Part shown: positions 5,326 to 12,185 of the stretch, in pieces
Layout: each line of letters begins with the position of its first letter
Numbering within the stretch: position 1 is the stretch's first letter
NCBI GenBank assembly: GCA_044865965.1
Contig: JBIOTP010000030.1
Span: forward strand, 1 to 14,517
Reading direction: 5' to 3'
Source: Solirubrobacter sp044865965
Lineage (GTDB): Bacteria; Actinomycetota; Thermoleophilia; Solirubrobacterales; Solirubrobacteraceae
DNA: 14,517 bases
Notes under the pieces: model-generated
What the model was told of the DNA's origin: nothing
Seen by the model: the letters and a program-made list of their open reading frames with translations, nothing else
Database searches by the model: none
Position numbers and translations under genes: made by a program

Positions 5326-6364
5326 GCGCGACCGCCAGCTCGCGGATCGCGCCCGGATAGCGGTAGGTGAGCCCGCCGTGCTTGCCCTCGAAGAGCTCGA
5401 GCGTGTAGTCGACCCCGAGCGCGTCGAGCTCGGCCGCGAACGCCTGGGCGCCGAGGTCGAGGTAGTACTCGTCCGAGCGGCCGGCGTCGACGTAGATCCG
5501 GCGCATGGAGCGCAGCGCGTCGGCGTGCTCCGGCGCCATCCGCACCGGGTCCCAGCGCAGCCACTGCTCCCACACGTCGGCGCGCAGGCGGCCGTCGGCG
5601 TCGAACGGCACCAGCGCGCGGCCCGGGTCGGAGAGGTTCGGCGAGTAGCACGCCGCGTAGCCGTAGGTCTCCAGCGGCCCGAACTTCTCCCAGTCCACGT
5701 GGTCGAGCTCCCCCAGCCGCTCGAAGAACACCTCCCAGGAGCCCTCGTAGGAGTCGCGCAGCAGCCGCGCGTGCTTCGGGAACTCCGGCAGATAGCAGGC
5801 CTCGAACAGCGCGTCGCCGGCGTGCGAGGCGAGCGCGCCGAACACCTCGGGCCGCAGCATCGGCACGACCATCGCGCCGTAGCCGCCCGACGACTTGCCG
5901 GCGAGGCCGCGGTGATCGCGGCTCGCCGCGGTGGGATACCGCTCGTCGATGAACGGCACGACCTCGTCGCACAGGTAGTCCAGGTAGCGGCCGGTCCCGG
6001 CCGAGTTGAGGAACTGCGAGCCGCCGTAGGAGGTCCACGCGTCGACGAGCACGACGATGGCGCCGTGCGCCCCGTCCGCCGCGAACATCGCGTCCATCCG
6101 CTCGACCATCGTCGTCTCGAACGCGGTCCGGTTGAGCCACATGTCGAGCTGCCCCGTGAAGCCCTGGATCACATACACGCTCGGCAGCGGGCGGGGATGG
6201 TCGAGCTCCACGCCCGGCGGGCGGTAGACGAACAGCGGCCGGCGCGCGGGGTCGCCGAGCGGGTTCTCGGCCAGCGCGTCGGACTCCACGACGAGCCGGT
6301 CGAGCGTGCCGTGCAGCGGCCGCTCCCACGGCGCCCCGGCCGGCCCCTCGACCTCCCGGATCAT
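5315..6364 (-). CDS. Esterase-D/enterochelin-esterase-like hydrolase
   Basis: 349 aa from the ATG at 6364; a GGAG sits 7 bases upstream, and the frame further upstream is low-complexity Arg-rich sequence overlapping cysK, so it is not coding. The fold is the alpha/beta hydrolase of the putative esterase family (esterase D, Fes, antigen 85). The nucleophile is Ser158 in GKSSGGYGAM, the acid is Asp293 or Asp298 in YVDAGRSDEYY, and the base is His329 in EGKHGG. The oxyanion region is YVIQGFTG (64-71). There is no signal peptide, suggesting a cytosolic enzyme, and the substrate cannot be read from the sequence. It follows cysK by 55 bp on the same strand and is probably the last gene of that run, though a hairpin lies in the gap. 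A link to cysteine metabolism is only positional. Confidence 0.88.
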   Translation of the reverse strand: MIREVEGPAGAPWERPLHGTLDRLVVESDALAENPLGDPARRPLFVYRPPGVELDHPRPLPSVYVIQGFTGQLDMWLNRTAFETTMVERMDAMFAADGAHGAIVVLVDAWTSYGGSQFLNSAGTGRYLDYLCDEVVPFIDERYPTAASRDHRGLAGKSSGGYGAMVVPMLRPEVFGALASHAGDALFEACYLPEFPKHARLLRDSYEGSWEVFFERLGELDHVDWEKFGPLETYGYAACYSPNLSDPGRALVPFDADGRLRADVWEQWLRWDPVRMAPEHADALRSMRRIYVDAGRSDEYYLDLGAQAFAAELDALGVDYTLELFEGKHGGLTYRYPGAIRELAVALTP

Positions 6365-6378
6365 GCCCAGCTCCGCGT

Positions 6379-6393
6379 GCGCTCGATGAGCGC
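6379..6393 (-). other. Small hairpin between cysK and the esterase gene
   Basis: GCGCTC (6379-6384) and GAGCGC (6388-6393) form a perfect 6-bp stem with a 3-base loop in the 55-bp gap, just upstream of the GGAG and ATG of the esterase. No T-tract follows. It could partly separate expression of the two genes or be chance in GC-rich DNA. Confidence 0.3.
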
Positions 6394-6419
6394 GACCGCC
6401 CCGATCGAGCCCATCGCCA

Positions 6420-7367
6420 CTATCCCGCCGTTGTTGCGGGTTCGGGGGCGAAGAACGGCGTCGAGACGTAGCGCTCGCCGGAGTCGGGCAGCACGACGGC
6501 GATCCGCGCGCCATGCGCCGCCGGCCGCTGCGCGACCTGCAGCGCCGCCCACAGCGCCGCACCGCACGAGATCCCGCACAGCACGCCCTCGCGGCGCGCG
6601 GCGAGCCGCGCCGTCTCGAGCGCGTCCTCGTCGTCGACCGGGATCACCTCGTCGAGCACGTCGCGGTCCAGCACGGACGGGACGAAGCCGGGGCCGATCC
6701 CCTGGATCTTGTGCGGCCCGGGCCGGCCGCCGGACAGCACGGCGGAGGCCGCGGGCTCGACGCCGATCACCTTCAGTCTCGGGTTGCGCTCCTTCAGGAA
6801 CGAGCCGGCGCCGGTGATCGTGCCGCCGGTGCCGACGCCGGCGACCAGGTAGTCGACGCGGCCCTCCAGCGCCTCCCACAGCTCCGGGCCGGTCGTGCGC
6901 CGGTGCGCCTCGGGGTTGGCCGGGTTCGAGAACTGGTCGGGCACCCAGAAGTCCTCGTCGCGCGCCATCGCCTGCGCGGCGGCGACCGCCTCGTCCATGC
7001 CGCCCATCGACTCGGTGACGTGGACCTGCGCGCCGTACAGCCGCAGCAGCGCCTCGCGCTCGCGGCTCATGCCCTGCGGCAGCGTGAGGATCAGGTCGTA
7101 GCCCTTGGCCGCGCACACGAACGCGAGCGCGATGCCGGTGTTGCCGCTGGTCGCCTCGACGATCGTGGTCCGGCCGGGCTCGATCCGCCCCTCGGCCTCA
7201 GCCGCCTCGATCATCGCGACACCGATCCGGTCCTTGACCGAGCCGCCCGGGTTGAACATCTCCAGCTTGCCGAACACGTCGGCCACGGCGTCGGGCGAGA
7301 TGCGCGCCAACTGGATCATCGGCGTCCGGCCGACGTGGTCGGCGATGTTGACCGGGATCCCGCCCAT
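6420..7367 (-). CDS. cysK: Cysteine synthase (O-acetylserine sulfhydrylase)
   Basis: 315 aa, the usual length. This pyridoxal-phosphate enzyme replaces the acetyl of O-acetylserine with sulfide to give L-cysteine. Visible: NPGGSVKDR with Lys45 as the Schiff-base lysine, TSGNTG (73-78) which binds the substrate carboxylate, the phosphate-binding GVGTGGT (177-183), HKIQGIGPGFVP (219-230) and SGERYVSTPFF near the end. The HKIQGIGPGF block is of CysK rather than cystathionine beta-synthase type, and there is no CBS domain. The ATG at 7367 is the only sensible start, 12 bp after the ABC permease stop. It is co-directional with the Rrf2 gene that heads this run. Its active-site groove could bind a protein tail ending in Ile; CysE here has none, the Rrf2 protein does. 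Confidence 0.95.
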   Translation of the reverse strand: MGGIPVNIADHVGRTPMIQLARISPDAVADVFGKLEMFNPGGSVKDRIGVAMIEAAEAEGRIEPGRTTIVEATSGNTGIALAFVCAAKGYDLILTLPQGMSREREALLRLYGAQVHVTESMGGMDEAVAAAQAMARDEDFWVPDQFSNPANPEAHRRTTGPELWEALEGRVDYLVAGVGTGGTITGAGSFLKERNPRLKVIGVEPAASAVLSGGRPGPHKIQGIGPGFVPSVLDRDVLDEVIPVDDEDALETARLAARREGVLCGISCGAALWAALQVAQRPAAHGARIAVVLPDSGERYVSTPFFAPEPATTAG

Positions 7368-7379
7368 CGGGGCTGAAGC

Positions 7380-8138
7380 CTAGGCGCTCACGTCGCGCCG
7401 GCGCATCATGAGCACGCCGAGCACGAAGAACGCCGCGCAGTACGCGGTCAGCAGCAGGCCGCCGGGCACCTGGCCGAGCACGTCCGGCGCGCCGGGGCCG
7501 CCGCTGGTGCCGGAGAGGCCGCCGGCGGCGCCGCCGATGTCGTACTTCGGGACGGTGTCGTTCACGCCGGGGATGAGCTGGATCAGGATGCCCTCGATCA
7601 CGAACAGGTAGACCAGCGATCCGACGATCGCCCCCACCTGGTTGCGGGTCAGGCCGCCGAGACCCACGCCGAGCGCGGCGTAGAGGCCGGTGGCGAGCGT
7701 CGTGCCGATCGCGATCTTCACCGCCTCCGACCCGCTCGTGCGCGTGTCGATGCCGCGGGCCGCGAGGAAGCCGGCGACCACCGCCCACGTGATCCCGACC
7801 GTCACCGCGCCGAGCGCGAGGCCGACCGCGACGCTGCCCCCGAGCTTGGCGATCGCCAGCCGCAGCCGGTCGGGCACGGTCAGCAGGCTCGGCGTGACGG
7901 TGCCATGGCGGTACTCACTGGTGACCGACAGGATGCCGAGCAGGAGCGAGAACACCTGCGCGAAGCCGGCGAACGCGAGCGAGTCGTGCAGCGGGCGGGA
8001 GCCGGGCTCGTCGAACGGCGCGATCAGGCTGACCGGGATCACGATCACGAGCACGATCCCCAGCGCCCCCAGCACCATTCCGTAGAACGTGCGCGTCGTG
8101 CGGAGCTTGAACAGCTCCGCGGCGATGAGCCGGGTCAC
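7380..8138 (-). CDS. ABC-2 type transporter permease
   Basis: 252 aa, from the GTG at 8138 that overlaps the stop of the ATPase gene as GTGA. The N-terminus (VTRLIAAELFKLRTTRTF) is the typical amphipathic start of ABC-2 permeases. It is followed by about six membrane helices: near 20-40, 57-75, 100-128, 143-162, 168-190 and 225-245, with SVTSEYRHGTVTPSLL in the first cytoplasmic loop. The C-terminus RRRDVSA is cytoplasmic. It should pair with the ATPase upstream in a two-gene exporter of the DrrA/DrrB or NatA/NatB sort. No substrate-binding protein is present, which argues against an importer. The cargo is unknown. The stop is 12 bp before cysK. Confidence 0.9.
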   Translation of the reverse strand: MTRLIAAELFKLRTTRTFYGMVLGALGIVLVIVIPVSLIAPFDEPGSRPLHDSLAFAGFAQVFSLLLGILSVTSEYRHGTVTPSLLTVPDRLRLAIAKLGGSVAVGLALGAVTVGITWAVVAGFLAARGIDTRTSGSEAVKIAIGTTLATGLYAALGVGLGGLTRNQVGAIVGSLVYLFVIEGILIQLIPGVNDTVPKYDIGGAAGGLSGTSGGPGAPDVLGQVPGGLLLTAYCAAFFVLGVLMMRRRDVSA

Positions 8139-9031
8139 GAGGGGCCTCCGCCGGAGCCGGTGAGCTCGAAGAAGACCTCCTCCAGCGTGGCGCCGACCGG
8201 CGTCAGCTCGGAGATCACCAGCTGGTGGTCGGCCACGACCCGGCCGATCTGCTCGCCGGTGCGGTCGCGCACCACGATCTCGCCGTCGCCGGTCACGGCC
8301 GCCCCGTCCGCCGCCAGCAGCTCGCCCAGCCTGGTGACGTCGGGCCCCGCGACGCGCATCCCGCCGCCGCTGCGGGCGAGGATGTCCGTCAGCGACGACT
8401 GCGCGAGCGAGCGGCCCTTGTCGATCACGATGACGTCGTCGGCGATCTGCGACATCTCGGCCAGCACGTGGCTCGAGACCAGCACCGCCCGGCCGTGGTT
8501 CGCGAGCGAGCGCAGGAAGTCGCGCAGCCACCGGATCCCCTGCGGGTCGAGCCCGTTCGCCGGCTCGTCGAGCACGAGCACCTGCGGGTCCCCCAGCAGC
8601 GCCGCCGCCAGCCCGAGCCGCTGGCGCATGCCGAGCGAATAGCCGCCCGCGCGCCGGTTCGCCGCCTCCGCGAGCCCGACGAGCGCCAGCAACCCGTCCA
8701 CGCGCGCCTCGTCCACGGCCGCCGACCGCGCGAGCGCGCGCAGGTGGTTGCGCCCGGTCCGCCCGGGATGCAGCATCCCGCCGTCCAGCAACGCGCCGAC
8801 CGTCCGGACGGGATCCTCGAGCTCGTGATACGCCTGCCCGTTCACCGCCGCGCTCCCGGAGTTCGGCCGCACGAGCCCGAGCAGCACCCGCAGCGTCGTC
8901 GTCTTCCCCGCCCCATTGGGGCCGAGGAACCCGACGATCCGCCCCGGGTCGACCGTGAACGACAGGTCGTCGACCGCGATGACGTCGCCGAAGTGCTTGG
9001 TCAGTCCGGAGACCTCGATTGCGTGCGCCAC
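8135..9031 (-). CDS. ABC transporter ATP-binding protein
   Basis: 298 aa from the GTG at 9031. Walker A is GPNGAGKTT (37-45), the signature is YSLGMRQRL (131-139, the variant common in ABC-2 exporters), Walker B is VLVLDEPANGLDP (151-163) and the switch histidine is His188 in SSHVL. About 85 residues after the core form the C-terminal extension typical of this family, ending TLEEVFFELTG. It drives the membrane permease encoded by the overlapping downstream gene. The start is 5 bp after the Rrf2 stop, so all are expected on one transcript. The frame continues upstream in Arg-rich sequence antisense-like to rrf2; that is not coding. Confidence 0.93.
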   Translation of the reverse strand: MAHAIEVSGLTKHFGDVIAVDDLSFTVDPGRIVGFLGPNGAGKTTTLRVLLGLVRPNSGSAAVNGQAYHELEDPVRTVGALLDGGMLHPGRTGRNHLRALARSAAVDEARVDGLLALVGLAEAANRRAGGYSLGMRQRLGLAAALLGDPQVLVLDEPANGLDPQGIRWLRDFLRSLANHGRAVLVSSHVLAEMSQIADDVIVIDKGRSLAQSSLTDILARSGGGMRVAGPDVTRLGELLAADGAAVTGDGEIVVRDRTGEQIGRVVADHQLVISELTPVGATLEEVFFELTGSGGGPS

Positions 9032-9036
9032 GCCTA

Positions 9037-9429
9037 CTAGATGTAGTACATGGTCGCGCCCGCGGCCTGGTTCTCGCGCTCGACGATGTCGGCGATCGTC
9101 GCTTTGGCGAGGACGGCGCGGGCGGCGGCGGCGGCGTCCGCGAAGATGCCGTCGGCGTCGGCGCCGAGGCGGCCGTCGAGCAGCTCGACGACCTCGAGCA
9201 CGGTCACGTCGCCGGGCTCGCGGGCGAAGGCGTAGCCGCCCTTGACGCCGCGCTGGGAGCGCAGGATGCCCGAGCGGCGCAGGACCGCGAACAGCTGCTC
9301 GAGGAACTGGACCGGGACGTCGCGGCGGCGGGCGAGCTCGCCGATCGGGACCGGGCCGGCGCCGCCGCAGCGGGCCAGCTCGGCCAGCGCGCGGATCGCG
9401 TAGGGCGACTTGGTCGTGATCGACAGCAC
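9037..9429 (-). CDS. Rrf2-family regulator, CymR-like
   Basis: 130 aa from a GTG at 9429. The N-terminal winged helix-turn-helix covers about 1-70 (SPYAIRALAELA, PVQFLEQLFAVLRRSGILRSQRGVKGGY), followed by the dimerisation helix region. IscR and NsrR bind an Fe-S cluster through three cysteines after residue 90; here the only cysteine is Cys21, so this is a cluster-less type, as in CymR. The protein ends in ATMYYI. From memory, B. subtilis CymR ends in YMFYI, and its partner for repression is CysK (family knowledge). It is the first gene of a run with the ABC transporter and cysK, so autoregulation and control of cysK are likely. CymR identity is an inference from the tail, the missing cysteines and the context. 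Confidence 0.9.
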   Translation of the reverse strand: MLSITTKSPYAIRALAELARCGGAGPVPIGELARRRDVPVQFLEQLFAVLRRSGILRSQRGVKGGYAFAREPGDVTVLEVVELLDGRLGADADGIFADAAAAARAVLAKATIADIVERENQAAGATMYYI

Positions 9430-9466
9430 GCGCCCATACTGCCAGCCGCGCCGGCGGCCGGCCTAT

Positions 9467-9480
9467 ACGTAAGTTCACGT
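9467..9480 (-). promoter_or_regulatory. Candidate operator/promoter region of the rrf2-cysK operon
   Basis: Bases 9467-9480 read ACGT-AAGTTC-ACGT, an imperfect dyad (ACGT arms, 6-bp spacer with one further pair) in an AT-richer patch 37 bp upstream of the rrf2 start. On the minus strand GGAACC (9493-9488) and TACGTATAG (9471-9463) lie around it and could be promoter elements, but neither fits a consensus well. Rrf2 proteins often bind their own promoter, so this is the most plausible operator. Confidence 0.3.
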
Positions 9481-9500
9481 GGCCGGAGGTTCCGCGCATA

Positions 9501-9537
9501 ACCCGGTGGAGTCCGGGTCGGCGGGCCGGGCCCGCCG
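9501..9537 (-). terminator. Two back-to-back hairpins downstream of the HDOD-LuxR gene
   Basis: ACCCGG/CCGGGT (9501-9506 with 9513-9518, 6-base loop) is directly followed by CGGCGGG/CCCGCCG (9519-9525 with 9531-9537, 5-base loop). Both stems are perfect. They lie 33-69 bp after the stop codon at 9570 and upstream of rrf2. No T-tract follows on either strand, so factor-independent termination would be of the hairpin-only kind proposed for GC-rich actinobacteria. Confidence 0.4.
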
Positions 9538-9569
9538 GAATGCGTGGCACCTTCGGCCGCGTGGACTAG

Positions 9570-10784
9570 CTACAGCCAGCCGCGCTCGGTCGCGTGCAGG
9601 ACCGCCTGCGCGCGGTCCACGGCGCCGAGCTTGCCGTAGATGTTGTGCAGGTGCGTGCGCACCGTGCTGGTGGAGAGCGAGAGCTCGAGCGCGATCTGCT
9701 TGTAGACCATGCCCTGCGCCAGGCGCTTGAGCACGTCCAGCTCGCGCGTGGAGAGCGGGCACGGCTCGACGGCGCGCGGGCGGTCGTTGCTCGGGTAGGG
9801 CAGGTCGTAGAGGACCGAGCGCAGCTCGCTCGGGCCGAAGCCGACGTTGCGGGCGGCCCGCAGCAGCTCGGTGGAGGACACCGGCGAGCCCTGCGAGTAG
9901 TGCGCGAGCATGTCGGCGAGGCGCACGAACGCGGCGTCGCCCTGGGCGTCGTCGGCGTGGTGGCGCTCGATCGCGGACGCGACGGCCTTGGGCAGGTTCC
10001 AGCGGCGAGCGAGGACGCCGCCGACCAGCGCGTGGTCGACGCCGAGCTCGCGGCGCTCGTAGTGCAGGCGCTCCTCGGGCGTGCGCGCCGGGCCGTGGAC
10101 CTGCTTCGGGTAGCCCGGGTACGCGTGCATCAGCACGAGCTTGCCGACGTCGTGCAGCAGGGCGGTGACCAGCAGGCGGTCGCGGTGCGCGTAGCCGGCG
10201 GCCGCGGCGAGGCGGTCGGCGGCGCGCTGGACGGCGACGGCGTGCAGGCGGAAGCGCTCGGGGGCGGCGTCCCACGTCTTGCCGCGCTCGAAGAACTCGA
10301 ACGTCTCGGCGTTCGCGGCGAGCCGCTGCACGGCCTCCGGCGAGAGCACCTCGACGGAGCCGACGACGGACTCGACCTGGCCGCGGCGCGGGGAGTCGAG
10401 GCCGTTGGCAAGCCGCATGACGGAGATGACCAGCGCGACGTCGGACTCGATCGCGCGCACCACGTCGCCGATCGACGGGCGCTCCTCGGAGATCAGCGCG
10501 AGCAGCCGGTTGCGCGACTCGGCCAGCGCCGGGAAGACCTCCAGCGCCTCGAAGGCGGCGGTCAGGCGCTTGCCGTGGCCCTCGTTGCGGGGCCGGCCGA
10601 CGACGGCGTAGGGCTCGGCGCCGCGCGGACGGGACCGCACAGCGGCGGAAGCGCTGGCTGACACGGGAGGGGTCATGTCCCTTTCATCGGACGGATCGCC
10701 GTTATCTGGAGGAAGCTGTGCAGGGGTCATGGGTCCGCCTTGACCCGGTATCGGCACTCGCGGACCGATGGTTGAGGCCTCCAC
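9570..10784 (-). CDS. HDOD-domain protein with C-terminal LuxR-type DNA-binding domain
   Basis: 404 aa from the GTG at 10784, preceded by GGGAGGG; ATGs at 10730 and 10676 also have SD-like sequences, and the first 65 residues are low-complexity, so the true start is uncertain. Residues about 75-300 form an HDOD domain (FPALAESRNRLLALI, SDVALVISVMRLAN), with an intact His211-Asp212 in ALLHDVGKL and further histidines in VDHALVGG and ERHH. Residues 343-404 are a GerE/LuxR helix-turn-helix (LSTRELDVLKRLAQG, YKQIALELSLSTSTVRTHLHNIYGKLG). HDOD domains usually occur alone or with GGDEF/EAL or receiver domains and mediate signalling. This is probably a transcription factor whose HDOD part senses a signal. 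It follows gltX by 15 bp, so co-transcription is likely. Confidence 0.9.
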   Translation of the reverse strand: MEASTIGPRVPIPGQGGPMTPAQLPPDNGDPSDERDMTPPVSASASAAVRSRPRGAEPYAVVGRPRNEGHGKRLTAAFEALEVFPALAESRNRLLALISEERPSIGDVVRAIESDVALVISVMRLANGLDSPRRGQVESVVGSVEVLSPEAVQRLAANAETFEFFERGKTWDAAPERFRLHAVAVQRAADRLAAAAGYAHRDRLLVTALLHDVGKLVLMHAYPGYPKQVHGPARTPEERLHYERRELGVDHALVGGVLARRWNLPKAVASAIERHHADDAQGDAAFVRLADMLAHYSQGSPVSSTELLRAARNVGFGPSELRSVLYDLPYPSNDRPRAVEPCPLSTRELDVLKRLAQGMVYKQIALELSLSTSTVRTHLHNIYGKLGAVDRAQAVLHATERGWL

Positions 10785-10787
10785 ATT

Positions 10788-10794
10788 CCCTCCC
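10788..10794 (-). promoter_or_regulatory. Strong Shine-Dalgarno deciding the GTG start at 10784
   Basis: On the minus strand GGGAGGG ends 3 bases before the GTG, inside the 15-bp gap after the gltX stop. It is among the best ribosome-binding sequences in the window and favours the longest form of the HDOD-LuxR protein. Spacing is slightly short, and AAGGCGG before the ATG at 10730 is a rival. Confidence 0.45.
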
Positions 10795-10799
10795 TGTCC

Positions 10800-12146
10800 C
10801 TATCCCTTTGCAGCCTGCCACGCGTCGAGCGCATTCCCCACCCTCGCGAGTGTCTCGTCGCGCCCCAGCAGCGCGACGGTCTCGAAGATACCGGGTGAAA
10901 CGGTTGTTCCGGTCAACGCGACCCGCAATGGCTGAAAAACCTGCTTCGCCTTGCGGCCCGTACGCTCGACCACGGCCCGCAGCGTGTGCTCGACAGCGGC
11001 CTGGGTCCAGAGCTCCGGGAGCTCCGCGAGCGCCTCGCGGGCATCGGCGAGCGCCTCGAGCGCGCCGGGCGCGCCAAGCACGCGCTCGCGCGCCTCCGGG
11101 TCATCGGCCGGACCTTCGAAGAACGAGCGCGCGAGCGGCCAGAACTCCTCGAGCACCGAGATCTTCTCCTGTGTGATCGCCACCACGTCGCGCAGGCCGG
11201 TGCGACCCGTGTACTCCTCGAGCCGCCCGGTGAGGTCGTCGAGCCCCAGCTCGCGGACGTAGCGGCCGTTCACCCAGCGCAGCTTCGCCTCGTCGAACAC
11301 GGCCGGGTTCTTCGAGACGCGCTCGAGCGTGAACAGCTCCTGCAGCTGCTGGACGCTGAAGAACGTCGTCGTCTCGTCGTAGCCCCAGCCGAGCAGCGCG
11401 AGGTAGTTGATCACGGCCTCCCGCAGATACCCGGATTCACGCAAATCCTGCACGGACGCCGCACCATGACGTTTGGAGAGCTTCTTGCCGTCCGGCCCGT
11501 GCAGCAGCGGGAGATGCGCGTAGACCGGCGGCTCGGCGCCCAGCGCCGCGTAGATGCGCAGGTGCTTGGGCGTGTTGGAGTAGTGGTCGGCGCCGCGGAC
11601 GACGTGGGTGATCCCGGCGTCGGCGTCGTCCACCACCACCGCCAGGTGGTAGAGCGGCGTCCCGTCCGCGCGCGCGATCACGAGGTCGTCCATGAGGACG
11701 TGTTCGAACGCGCTTTCGCCGCGGATCACGTCGCGCACGATCGTGACGCCCTCGTCGGGCATCCGCAGGCGCACGGCGCCCGCCCCCTCATCGGCACCGC
11801 GGAAGCCGCGGTTGCCGTGGCGCTCCTTGAACGCCTTCACCTCTTCGGGGCCGGCGTTCGAGCGGTAGGCGAGCCCGGCGTCGAGCATCCGCTGCACGAC
11901 CTCGGCATGGCGCTCGGCGTTCGCGGACTGGTAGATCGGCCCCTCGTCCCAGTCGATCCCGAGCCATTCCAGCGAGTCGAAGATCAGCTGGACGTTCTCC
12001 GGCGTCGAGCGCTCGCGGTCGGTGTCCTCGATCCGCAGCACGAGCCGGCCCCCCTGACCGCGCGCCAGGAGCCAGTTGTACAGTGCCGTCCTCGCGTTGC
12101 CGATGTGCAACGCGCCGGTCGGCGACGGAGGGAAGCGCACCCGCAT
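10800..12146 (-). CDS. gltX: Glutamyl-tRNA synthetase
   Basis: 448 aa, starting MRVRFPPSPTG, the canonical N-terminus; an ATG 12 bp upstream (12158) would add MLCS. Class I signatures are HIGN (14-17) and KLSKR (222-226). LRIEDTD (38-44) and LAVVVDDADAGITHVVRG (168-185) match the catalytic core. The usual RGEDH reads RGADH (184-188). The zinc-binding cysteines seen in some GluRS are absent (AYRSNAGPEEV, 93-103). The C-terminal helical anticodon-binding domain ends in NALDAWQAAKG. It charges tRNA-Glu; whether it also charges tRNA-Gln for GatCAB cannot be told here. It is divergent from endonuclease IV, 39 bp apart, and is followed by the HDOD-LuxR gene. Confidence 0.97.
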   Translation of the reverse strand: MRVRFPPSPTGALHIGNARTALYNWLLARGQGGRLVLRIEDTDRERSTPENVQLIFDSLEWLGIDWDEGPIYQSANAERHAEVVQRMLDAGLAYRSNAGPEEVKAFKERHGNRGFRGADEGAGAVRLRMPDEGVTIVRDVIRGESAFEHVLMDDLVIARADGTPLYHLAVVVDDADAGITHVVRGADHYSNTPKHLRIYAALGAEPPVYAHLPLLHGPDGKKLSKRHGAASVQDLRESGYLREAVINYLALLGWGYDETTTFFSVQQLQELFTLERVSKNPAVFDEAKLRWVNGRYVRELGLDDLTGRLEEYTGRTGLRDVVAITQEKISVLEEFWPLARSFFEGPADDPEARERVLGAPGALEALADAREALAELPELWTQAAVEHTLRAVVERTGRKAKQVFQPLRVALTGTTVSPGIFETVALLGRDETLARVGNALDAWQAAKG

Positions 12147-12185
12147 GGAGCACAGCATCTCATTTAGGGACCCCGTCCTGCCGCA
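12147..12185. promoter_or_regulatory. 39-bp divergent spacer gltX / endonuclease IV
   Basis: The spacer holds one AT-rich patch (catttag, 12171-12177) in GC-rich DNA, the only candidate for a -10-like element. No Shine-Dalgarno precedes the endonuclease ATG or gltX, suggesting leaderless or short-leader transcripts. Confidence 0.3.

Noticed and set aside
6365..6562. Longer N-terminus for the esterase
   Set aside because: The extra 66 residues are Arg/Ser/Pro-rich, overlap the 3' end of cysK and lack a family match; the ATG at 6364 has a GGAG in place.
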